Origin: a virus
DNA: 25,988 bases
Reading direction: 5' to 3' (one strand)
IMG/VR virus record: IMGVR_UViG_3300030107_002788
Span: 1-25,988 of that record
The notes under the pieces: model-generated
Databases searched by the model: none
Told to the model about the DNA's origin: nothing
Seen by the model: only the letters and a program-made list of their open reading frames with translations
Shown: one piece after another, positions 1 through 5,329 of the stretch
Position numbering within the stretch: position 1 is the first letter of the stretch
Layout of the letters: each line of letters begins with the position of its first letter
Made by a program: the position numbers and the translations under genes

Positions 1-340
1 CTTCTCTTAACCACTTCACAAGTTCCTTTTCTGTTTCAAATATTTTTGGTTCACTTGTGTACATAGTTTTTTCAACTACACATACTAATCTGTCTTGCGA
101 TAGCGATTCGGGATCCAGTGACACTTCTTTTTTTAGCTCTTCTATTAGTTTACATAATTCATTCCCATTGAATATATGATTCTTAAAGTCTGATTCTTCT
201 GTATCCTCTTCGTATACCATATCCTTTAGTTCTTTATCTTCAAGTATTATACAATCAGTTGTATATCGTAGGTTGGTATCCCATAGTGAGTGAGTATTAT
301 GTTCTAATAGTTCTAATAGTCTTTTTACTTTTGCTTTCAT
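1..340 (-). CDS. Partial unknown small protein, 3' end beyond the left edge
   Basis: An open frame runs from an ATG at 340-338 to the window edge without a stop, giving 113 visible codons; the C-terminus is missing. The protein starts MKAKVKRLLELLEHNTHSLW, is rich in Lys, Glu and Leu, and looks helical and soluble (for example KLIEELKKE). I see no signal peptide, membrane segment or known motif. The leader is A-rich (AACTATAAACAA before the ATG), like the other genes of this leftward cluster. It lies 26 bases downstream of the 162-residue gene, so the two are probably co-transcribed. Unlike the next two junctions upstream, this one has no hammerhead ribozyme. Function unknown; the gene is supported by frame length, position and leader. 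Confidence 0.75.
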   Translation of the reverse strand, partial: MKAKVKRLLELLEHNTHSLWDTNLRYTTDCIILEDKELKDMVYEEDTEESDFKNHIFNGNELCKLIEELKKEVSLDPESLSQDRLVCVVEKTMYTSEPKIFETEKELVKWLRE

Positions 341-352
341 TTGTTTATAGTT

Positions 353-382
353 TTTAGTTAGTATTATTATTTAGTTAGTATT
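353..382. repeat. 13-bp direct repeat at a gene junction
   Basis: The 13-mer TTTAGTTAGTATT occurs at 353-365 and again at 370-382, a 17-bp period. The right copy covers the last codons of the 162-residue gene and the left copy lies in the leader of the next gene. It could be a local duplication or slippage product. No function is assigned. Confidence 0.7.
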
Positions 383-855
383 CTGTACTGATAATCGTAG
401 TCATCTAAATCAGTATAAAAGTTACCATCTTTGTCTTCTTGTACAAAGTCTTCTCTATCGTGTGTAAAATTAAAGATGTTATTGTTATTACATTCTTTGA
501 TACATTCTTTTATCTGTATTTCTTTCTGCTCTAATTCCTTTTTATACATTTCTTTTGTCAGTAGTGCTACTTCGTTTACATTACACATTATTTCAATAGC
601 ATAGATTGTATCATCTAATTCAAATACTTGGTATGTTCCGTGGTCTTCAAACTCTCCCTCTTCATACTCTCCTACACCAAATACATATCCATCACCATCT
701 TTCCAGACCTTGTCTGCATATTGTTCGTTAGCTCTTTTTTTAGCATAGTTCATAGCTTTCCTTTTGGAGTCAAATACTTGTATGTCTGTTCCATTATCAG
801 AAGAGTACCCCTCTCCGTTCCAAGTATCTATTACGATATATTTTTTAGTTTTCAT
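367..855 (-). CDS. Unknown acidic protein, 162 aa
   Basis: A complete frame from ATG 855 to TAA 367. The N-terminal part (about residues 5-75) looks like a compact alpha/beta domain: a beta strand KKYIVIDTW, then DIQVFDSKRKAMNYAKKRANEQYA, and further beta-rich sequence. The C-terminal half (about 100-162) is highly charged, with a helix KKELEQKEIQIKECIKEC and an Asp/Tyr-rich end. I recognise no family and see no membrane segment. It is the gene immediately downstream of HHR-B: ribozyme cleavage would leave it a 24-nt A-rich leader starting UAUUACAAACUU. It is probably an early or accessory phage gene, judging only from small size, cluster organisation and lack of structural features. Confidence 0.85.
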   Translation of the reverse strand: MKTKKYIVIDTWNGEGYSSDNGTDIQVFDSKRKAMNYAKKRANEQYADKVWKDGDGYVFGVGEYEEGEFEDHGTYQVFELDDTIYAIEIMCNVNEVALLTKEMYKKELEQKEIQIKECIKECNNNNIFNFTHDREDFVQEDKDGNFYTDLDDYDYQYRILTK

Positions 856-873
856 AGTTATATTTTTAAGTTT

Positions 874-982
874 GTAATAGACAGAGGGAAATCAAACACG
901 ACAAATAGTTTAATCTTTATAAGGTTGGTTGTGTCCTAACCTAAACCCTCTGTTTCGCATATTAAATGCTCCTCAGTATTAC
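874..982 (-). ncRNA. Type I hammerhead ribozyme HHR-B with an enlarged stem III loop
   Basis: Read 5' to 3' on the minus strand. Stem I 5' strand is GUAAUA (982-977). The core CUGAGGA follows (976-970; position 7 is the variable N of CUGANGA). Stem II is GCAU/AUGC with loop UUAAU (969-957). Then come GAA (956-954) and stem III ACAGAGGG (953-946) pairing with CCCUCUGU (888-881). C17 is at 880, completing the GUC cleavage site, and stem I closes with UAUUAC (879-874). Cleavage is predicted between 880 and 879. Stem III is closed by a 57-nt insertion (945-889) that can form an inner hairpin AGGUU/AACCU. The element starts directly after the TAA stop of the 126-residue gene and ends 18 bases before the next ATG. 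All conserved hammerhead core nucleotides are present. Natural hammerheads occur in bacterial and phage genomes; activity here is inferred. Confidence 0.9.
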
Positions 983-1363
983 TTATCTTTTATATTGTTT
1001 TAATATTATTTCTGAACCATATCTTTTATTAATTTCTTTATGGTGTGTAACACATTTGTTATACACTTCTATTAAATGATGTAAGGTGTTATTTATATTA
1101 TCGTTCATCATATTAGTTCCACCAATTAATCTTTTTACTTCTTCTTTTAATTCTACATTTTCTTTTAATAATCTCGCTGACATATCTATTTCTTTTTTAC
1201 ATTTCTGTGTTAATTCATCGATATGGTCATTTAAAATCGTATCCAGATGTTTTAATTCTTTATTCTCCTTTCTTACCTCTACCATTTCCTTTACCATATC
1301 TTGATATTGTCCATATCTTTCTACTTCTTTCTGTTCTTTTAAAAATTGTTCTAATGTGTTCAT
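983..1363 (-). CDS. Unknown coiled-coil protein, 126 aa
   Basis: ATG at 1363, TAA at 983. Residues about 1-85 are almost entirely charged helix with heptad-like spacing (EQFLKEQKEVERYGQY, VEVRKENKELKHL, ARLLKENVELKEEVKRL), predicting a long coiled coil. A short Asn/His-rich C-terminal helix follows (NINNTLHHLIEVYNKCVTHH). No enzymatic motif, signal or membrane segment is seen. The gene is flanked on both sides by hammerhead ribozymes, HHR-A upstream and HHR-B starting right after its stop codon, so its mRNA could be released as a discrete 511-nt RNA. Its first codons and leader resemble those of the next gene upstream (both begin AUGAACACA). It could be an oligomerisation or adaptor protein; no function can be assigned. 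Confidence 0.85.
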   Translation of the reverse strand: MNTLEQFLKEQKEVERYGQYQDMVKEMVEVRKENKELKHLDTILNDHIDELTQKCKKEIDMSARLLKENVELKEEVKRLIGGTNMMNDNINNTLHHLIEVYNKCVTHHKEINKRYGSEIILKQYKR

Positions 1364-1384
1364 AATTTTATAGTTTTATAGTTT

Positions 1385-1438
1385 GTAATAGACAGGGGGA
1401 TTTTCCCCCTGTTTCGCATATTTGCTCATCAGTATTAC
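1385..1438 (-). ncRNA. Type I hammerhead ribozyme HHR-A, compact 54-nt form
   Basis: Read 5' to 3' on the minus strand. Stem I 5' strand is GUAAUA (1438-1433). The core CUGAUGA is at 1432-1426. Stem II is GCA-AAUA-UGC (1425-1416). GAA (1415-1413) is followed by stem III ACAGGGGGA, loop AAA, UCCCCCUGU (1412-1392). C17 at 1391 completes the GUC site, and stem I closes with UAUUAC (1390-1385). The predicted cut is between 1391 and 1390. All invariant hammerhead positions are present and every helix is fully paired. Stem I is the open helix, so it is type I. It starts 11 bases after the stop codon of the 88-residue gene and ends 21 bases before the next ATG. Comparison with HHR-B shows a compensatory change in stem III (G-C here, A-U there) and identical stem I strands. 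Strand, position and covariation argue against chance. Confidence 0.95.
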
Positions 1439-1449
1439 TTATTTTTTTT

Positions 1450-1716
1450 CTATTCTTCACAGGGAACATATTCATATGGTCGCAAAGCATAAGGGGTTGG
1501 GTTTTTAGTTTGAATATAACTTATAATACCTTTATTCTTTTTTTTCTTAATTACCTTTTCTTCTAATAGATACTCTATATGCTCTAATATTATTTCTTTG
1601 CTTATACAAAATTCAAGAGATACAAATTCTATTATTTCATTATTATTATAACCCATTCTTATTGCAGAAAATATGTTACCTAAAACATCTATGTTTATTT
1701 CATTTATTGTGTTCAT
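1450..1716 (-). CDS. Unknown small protein, 88 aa, possible winged-helix fold
   Basis: I choose the ATG at 1716 (MNTINEINIDVLG). The frame stays open to 1944, but a promoter at 1746-1778 lies inside that extension and the extra N-terminus is hydrophobic low-complexity sequence. The protein has three predicted helices in residues 8-52, including EIIEFVSLEFCISKEIILEHIEYLLEEKVI. A basic run KKKKNKG and a possible wing strand (IISYIQT) follow. This layout resembles a small helix-turn-helix/winged-helix DNA-binding domain, but no family is recognised. It is the first gene of the leftward cluster and sits directly behind its promoter. Its leader and first codons resemble those of the following gene. 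HHR-A lies just after its stop codon, so its processed mRNA would end in the stable ribozyme hairpins. Confidence 0.8.
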   Translation of the reverse strand: MNTINEINIDVLGNIFSAIRMGYNNNEIIEFVSLEFCISKEIILEHIEYLLEEKVIKKKKNKGIISYIQTKNPTPYALRPYEYVPCEE

Positions 1717-1745
1717 AGTTATATAGTTTAAATTGTTTGTACACA

Positions 1746-1778
1746 CAAATATAAAAACAAATATATTTAATATCCAAA
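1746..1778 (-). promoter_or_regulatory. Bacteroidota-type promoter for the leftward small-gene cluster
   Basis: On the minus strand: TTTG (1778-1775), a 21-base spacer, then TATATTTG (1753-1746), an exact match to the TTTG / TAnnTTTG pattern. The -7 box ends 29 bases before the ATG at 1716. Transcription would start near 1741-1739, at the sequence UACAAAC, closely resembling the 5' ends that the two downstream hammerheads would create. A second TATATTTG at 1765-1758 has no matching -33 box. Confidence 0.8.
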
Positions 1779-2124
1779 TAAAATGTAAAAAACTTTCATT
1801 CTCTTGAGGAAAATAATTTAATAATAATTTGTGGACAGAGGTATCAATCTGTTTAACAGATAATATATTTATTTGATAGGGGAGTTGATTCGCTTGTTCA
1901 CACACTTCTTCTTGAGGGAGAACTTGTCTAATAAACTTTCTCACGATACTGAATGGTATTATATCAAAAAGATATTGAGTGCTTTAAATCGCTTTATTTG
2001 TTGTGCTGTAATTTGTTTGATATATCCAAATGATTTAACAAAAAGTTTATTAACATTCTATTAACAAAATAGTTGTTGATAAATAATTATATAATTGTTT
2101 GGCTATGTTAATAAATATTTTATT

Positions 2125-2163
2125 CGTGTGTGCGTGTATGTGTGTGCGTGTGTGCGTGTGCGT
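2125..2163. repeat. 39-bp alternating purine-pyrimidine (GT/GC) tract
   Basis: A near-perfect alternation of pyrimidine and purine (CGTGTGTGCGTGTATG and similar) runs for 39 bases inside very AT-rich flanks. Such tracts can adopt Z-DNA under negative supercoiling and are prone to length changes. It lies in the middle of the noncoding divergence region. Confidence 0.85.
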
Positions 2164-2271
2164 AAATATAATAATAATAAACATTCGGTATATATATTAT
2201 GATGACAAAATATTTTAACAATCGAGTGTTGAAAATCGATATTCAAAATCTATGGGGCGATAGATAGTTAC

Positions 2272-2292
2272 ATAAATGAGATTCGCATTTAT
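2272..2292. other. Short perfect inverted repeat
   Basis: ATAAATG (2272-2278) and CATTTAT (2286-2292) form a 7-bp stem around AGATTCG. There is no T tract, so it is not a typical terminator. It could be a binding site or simply chance in AT-rich DNA. Confidence 0.4.
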
Positions 2293-2376
2293 AGTTTCGG
2301 TAGACCCCACCCCCCTAAAAAATTTCGTTTTGGTTGTGTTTCGCCAACTCCTGTAATATATAGTTATCCCACACCC

Positions 2377-2406
2377 TTGCATATCTCACTTTTTTTTATA
2401 ACTTTG
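2377..2406 (+). promoter_or_regulatory. Bacteroidota-type promoter, near-leaderless
   Basis: TTG (2377-2379), a 19-base spacer and TAACTTTG (2399-2406) fit the TTG / TAnnTTTG pattern. The box ends only 4 bases before the ATG at 2411, so the transcript should start at or next to the start codon. The other promoters in this window leave 16-32 bases between box and ATG. Confidence 0.75.
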
Positions 2407-2410
2407 CATT

Positions 2411-2704
2411 ATGTCTAAGAGAGATTACAAACATGAATATGAAACGTACCAGAAACATCTGATCCCATACAGGGTTAAGTTGAAAAAGTTGGATAAGGAG
2501 CTGGGTGGTACAGTTGGTGATGGTAAAGACGTGTCTCATAAAACTGGTGGTAGGGTTGAATTAGAGGATTCTTCTAAGAATAAAGGCCGCAAGGAAAAGT
2601 CTAGAGAGAAGGGTAGTAAAAGAAAACCATGGATGTTTTGGAAGAAAAAGAAGAAAAGGAAAAAGGGTAGTAAAGGAAAAGGAAAGGGAGGGAAAAAAAC
2701 CTAA
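2411..2704 (+). CDS. Small HNH-like phage protein with a lysine-rich tail, 97 aa
   Basis: ATG 2411 is required because the family-like N-terminus (MSKRDYKHEYETYQ) begins there. Residues 36-44 are GDGKDVSHK, with H43 as the metal-ligand-like histidine, followed by GGRVELEDSSKNKG. From memory this matches a family of very small HNH-like proteins common in marine phages, in which a (D/S)HK motif precedes a Ser/Asn-rich segment. Compared with a canonical HNH the second half is short and the central Asn is unclear, so catalysis is doubtful. Residues 60-97 are almost purely Lys, Arg, Gly and Ser, suggesting nucleic-acid binding. It lies just upstream of a full HNH endonuclease gene. The start codon is 4 bases from the -7 promoter box, so translation is probably leaderless. 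Confidence 0.8.
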   Translation: MSKRDYKHEYETYQKHLIPYRVKLKKLDKELGGTVGDGKDVSHKTGGRVELEDSSKNKGRKEKSREKGSKRKPWMFWKKKKKRKKGSKGKGKGGKKT

Positions 2705-2714
2705 AAACAAATAA

Positions 2715-3128
2715 TTGAAATATTCTAAATTAACTAATTCTAAAAAGAAGAAAAAGGAACAGTTAGGAATGGATCCAGGCACGGCAGCCAACAGGCTTCG
2801 TAAGGCTATATTGTTTTCATTTGCTAAAAGGTTAGATTTAAACTTTTGTTATCAGTGTGGATGTCAGATAGAAGATATTCATAGATTTACTATAGAGCAT
2901 AAGATTCCTTGGTTAGATTCAGAAGATCCTAGACATTTGTTTTTTGACATGGATAATATAGCATTCTCACACGATAGTTGTAATTATAGAGCTTCTAGGG
3001 GAAGAATAGGTAAGCCATGTCCTTCTGTTACAGCATATAGAAAAGGTTGTAGGTGTGAGGGTTGTTTAGATGCTAAACGTCAATATAGGGAAAATAAAAA
3101 GAGGTATAAAGATTCTTTAAAGGATTAA
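2715..3128 (+). CDS. HNH homing-type endonuclease with an extra C-terminal cysteine motif, 137 aa
   Basis: The frame opens with TTG 2715, directly after an in-frame TAA. I prefer this to ATG 2769 because KEQLGMDPGTAANRLRK (residues 14-30) looks family-conserved and the upstream bases (TAAAAACAAATAA) match the leader of the gene at 8746. HNH elements: C45-x2-C48, IEHKIPW with H62, DNIAFSH with N81 and H86, and C89. After the nuclease core, residues 101-117 carry a second cysteine cluster (PCPS..AYRKGCRCEGC; C102, C112, C114, C117) that probably binds another zinc, followed by a basic helix. The protein would nick or cut DNA and may help its own gene spread, or act in packaging as some phage HNH proteins do. 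Its last 4 bases overlap the end of the convergent gene on the minus strand, with no terminator between them. Confidence 0.88.
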   Translation: MKYSKLTNSKKKKKEQLGMDPGTAANRLRKAILFSFAKRLDLNFCYQCGCQIEDIHRFTIEHKIPWLDSEDPRHLFFDMDNIAFSHDSCNYRASRGRIGKPCPSVTAYRKGCRCEGCLDAKRQYRENKKRYKDSLKD

Positions 3129-3577
3129 CAAGGCCCTTCTTCTTCTGCTTGCATTCCCACTCCTTCTGAGGATAACTGCATTACTTTTAATATATGATCA
3201 GGCATAAAGTGAAATAGAGATATAACACTTTCATCATCTATATCCATAGCAAGGGCTCCCAAGTGGTAGAATACAGCGTTTCCTAGCCCGATCATTTCTT
3301 TTACAGAATCCATACTAGAAGACCCTTGGTTCATAGCATTTACTTCTATTTCTAAATAATCATCAGTTAAAGCCGCCAGCTGTGCTAACATCTCTGCCTG
3401 ATCTCCTCTAAGGCCTCTACTAACAAGATCTCCGAAAGCTCGTTGTGCTCCTGGGCATACATGGAAATTTTGAGTTTGATAACCCATCACATCCATTTCA
3501 CCGTTCTTACCATTTCTCTGCATATCAGCAGAGTGGTCACTAACGCTCTCTATTATTATAACCATTGATTCATTCAT
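3125..3577 (-). CDS. Unknown protein, 150 aa, last gene of the leftward operon
   Basis: ATG 3577 (MNESMVIIIESVSDHS), with an in-frame ATG at 3565 as an alternative; stop at 3125. It starts 3 bases after the stop codon of the 581-residue gene and so belongs to the same operon. Residues about 40-135 are mostly helical (CPGAQRAFGDLVSRGL, DQAEMLAQLAALTDDYLEIEV, SVKEMIGLGNAVFYHLG) and acidic, ending AEEEGPC. I do not recognise it and see no signal peptide or clear membrane helix. Its proximity to the two YxxGG-motif proteins suggests a virion-associated or assembly role, but this is inference from position only. Its 3' end overlaps the HNH gene by 4 bases. Confidence 0.8.
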   Translation of the reverse strand: MNESMVIIIESVSDHSADMQRNGKNGEMDVMGYQTQNFHVCPGAQRAFGDLVSRGLRGDQAEMLAQLAALTDDYLEIEVNAMNQGSSSMDSVKEMIGLGNAVFYHLGALAMDIDDESVISLFHFMPDHILKVMQLSSEGVGMQAEEEGPC

Positions 3578-3580
3578 ATC

Positions 3581-5326
3581 TTATTTTTTTTTCTTTCCTC
3601 CTATTTTTGGGACCTTTGATATAAAGGGTGAGGAGATTGCCTTACCAATGTCCCATATAAATTCAGTTGGTCCTGTTATCATATCTTCAAGTATTTCCCA
3701 ACCGTCAAAACCACCCTCTTCTTCTTTAGACTTATCACTCGGTTTATCTGCTGGTGACATTCCTTGTGCTGTTGACGCTCCTTGTGATCTTGATTTTGGA
3801 GTTCCTACTGGGAATCCCATTATTGCGTTATACAAATCTATTTGTTTATTCCATTCATCGTCACCTACTTTTCCTTCAAATGGTGCGTGCATAACACCAG
3901 ATGGATATACTGTATTGAATAAGTCTTCATTAAGATGTCTTAATACTGTGGGATGAACTTTGTTAAGCTCTGATAAATCAGGCCCGTTTTCACCATCGTT
4001 ATTTACATTTCCACCAGTATCATATCTTGGAGCCTTACCACCCATTAAGTAAGTCACAAAAGGTTTTATTTTTCCACCACCCCTATAATACTTAGTTAAT
4101 TCATCAGCATTATCAAAATCTTCACTTGGAACATTTGAACCACCTTTGTTATTTTTCTTATTCCTCTTGTTTTTCTTGTCTTTATTTTTTCCAACTAATT
4201 TCTGTAAAAATTTACCTACTTTAGTTTTTTCTTTAGACTCAGGTAAATTACCTTCAATAAATTGATCAACCAACTCCTGTTCCTCTCTTTTTTCTAGAGC
4301 CTCTTTTCTTTCTTCATCAGTAAAATCTTCTTCTATTAGTTCAGTTGGTTCCGTAAAAATATCCACATTGGTTCCAGAAAAAGGATCTGCATGATCTCCA
4401 CCACCAATAGTTTCATCTGTATATTCAGCATCTTCTGAGTATATACGCTCTACTGGCTCAAGTGGTTCTATAGTCCCTGACGGAACAGTTACTTCACTAC
4501 TTTCTGAATCAGAAAACACAGTAGCTGCACCACTCCCAGCTTCAGATCCCATTATTAAATCTTCAAGCATCTCGCTCACTGCTTCATCAGAACCCTCTGT
4601 TGGTGATGGTATGAACTGTAAAGGAGTGTCTGCAAAATCATCAGTTAATACCTCAATCCCCTCTTCTTCTGTTGTAGGTGACCCATCCCCAAAAATATCG
4701 CTAGACCCAGATTGATTTCTTTCTTGTTGAGCATCAAACTCATCAACAATTTTTAATTCCTCGGTTAAATCGAGATCAGTATTATTTTTCTTTTCCTCTG
4801 CCTTCTCATCAATAAGGGCGTTAATCTCATCTGCTGATGGCATTATATTAGATATAGTAGAGGTAGAACCTTCTGGGGCAGAAACATGAGAATCAACATC
4901 AGGCCTCATTAACTCCCTTAATTTATCAGCGTTTTCCTTACCATAAGCATCTTCAAACATTGTAATATCACGATCCCAATTCTTATTTCCCTCTAGGTTT
5001 TTACCCTTAAACTCGTCCATTATAGCCTGAGCAGACTTTTGTATATGCTTATATTTATCAGTATTTTGAAACTCCATTTTAGTTTCAACGCTTTTTTCCC
5101 TTAATCTATTATCCACCTCGTTAACAGGAAGACCTACACTTGCAGCAGCCTCAGCCTTTTCCTCTTCTGACATTTGTTCCCAGTCATATATAAGTATGTC
5201 TTCAACAGACATTTTTCTTTTTTTTCTACCCTCAGCTGTAGGATCTTCAGACTCTTTCATAAGTTTATCTAATTCAGTTATATCAATTCCTGAATTAATA
5301 AGTTGTTCAAATATACTTGTTGCCAT
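3581..5326 (-). CDS. Large acidic low-complexity protein with YxxGG motifs, 581 aa, putative virion-associated
   Basis: ATG 5326, TAA 3581. Residues 1-370 are strongly acidic and mostly disordered or helical (many DE-rich stretches such as EEERKEALEKREEQELV-like sequence), with no recognisable domain. A lysine-rich patch follows (KVGKFLQKLVGKNKDKKNKR). Then comes a short region with three Y-x-x-G-G motifs (KYYRGGGK, TYLMGGK, RYDTGGN) and a C-terminal domain of about 140 residues ending IGGKKKK. The same motif type occurs in the adjacent 575-residue protein. YxxGG/lysine segments of this sort appear, from memory, in structural proteins of marine phages, so a virion-internal or capsid-associated role is plausible but unproven. 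The gene begins 3 bases after its upstream neighbour and is probably translated from the same mRNA. Confidence 0.82.
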   Translation of the reverse strand: MATSIFEQLINSGIDITELDKLMKESEDPTAEGRKKRKMSVEDILIYDWEQMSEEEKAEAAASVGLPVNEVDNRLREKSVETKMEFQNTDKYKHIQKSAQAIMDEFKGKNLEGNKNWDRDITMFEDAYGKENADKLRELMRPDVDSHVSAPEGSTSTISNIMPSADEINALIDEKAEEKKNNTDLDLTEELKIVDEFDAQQERNQSGSSDIFGDGSPTTEEEGIEVLTDDFADTPLQFIPSPTEGSDEAVSEMLEDLIMGSEAGSGAATVFSDSESSEVTVPSGTIEPLEPVERIYSEDAEYTDETIGGGDHADPFSGTNVDIFTEPTELIEEDFTDEERKEALEKREEQELVDQFIEGNLPESKEKTKVGKFLQKLVGKNKDKKNKRNKKNNKGGSNVPSEDFDNADELTKYYRGGGKIKPFVTYLMGGKAPRYDTGGNVNNDGENGPDLSELNKVHPTVLRHLNEDLFNTVYPSGVMHAPFEGKVGDDEWNKQIDLYNAIMGFPVGTPKSRSQGASTAQGMSPADKPSDKSKEEEGGFDGWEILEDMITGPTEFIWDIGKAISSPFISKVPKIGGKKKK

Positions 5327-5329
5327 AAT

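Larger units (their letters stand above)
1717..2410. other. Noncoding divergence region of about 0.7 kb
   Basis: No convincing gene lies in this stretch. It separates the leftward small-gene cluster from the rightward HNH pair and holds a minus-strand promoter near its left end (1746-1778), a plus-strand promoter at its right end (2377-2406), an alternating GT tract (2125-2163) and a short hairpin (2272-2292). Between about 1950 and 2220 it is extremely AT-rich with several TTAACA words, and a small GC-rich run (CCCCACCCCCC) lies near 2313. This mix would suit a replication origin or control region, but nothing in the sequence proves it. Confidence 0.6.

Noticed and set aside
628-939. Plus-strand open frame of 103 codons
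   Set aside because: It is antisense to the 162-residue gene and crosses into HHR-B; composition is that of a shadow frame (Phe/Ser/Ile-rich).
1717-1944. N-terminal extension of the 88-residue gene to an ATG at 1944
   Set aside because: The extension contains the promoter at 1746-1778, is low-complexity hydrophobic sequence, and the ATG at 1716 has the leader and first codons shared with the next gene.
1873-2064. Plus-strand open frame of 63 codons in the noncoding region
   Set aside because: No promoter or typical leader precedes it, and the sequence has no recognisable features.
2035-2066. Repeated TTAACA words as possible iterons
   Set aside because: Only three short copies with unequal spacing in very AT-rich DNA; not distinguishable from chance.
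2364-2373. TTATCCCACA as a possible DnaA box
   Set aside because: It has an extra C relative to TTATCCACA, is single, and no DnaA-dependent origin features are seen around it.
2692-2700. AAAAAAC slippery heptamer at the end of the HNH-like gene
   Set aside because: A -1 shift does not enter the frame of the following HNH gene, and a +1 shift meets TAA at 2712-2714, so no fusion product can result.
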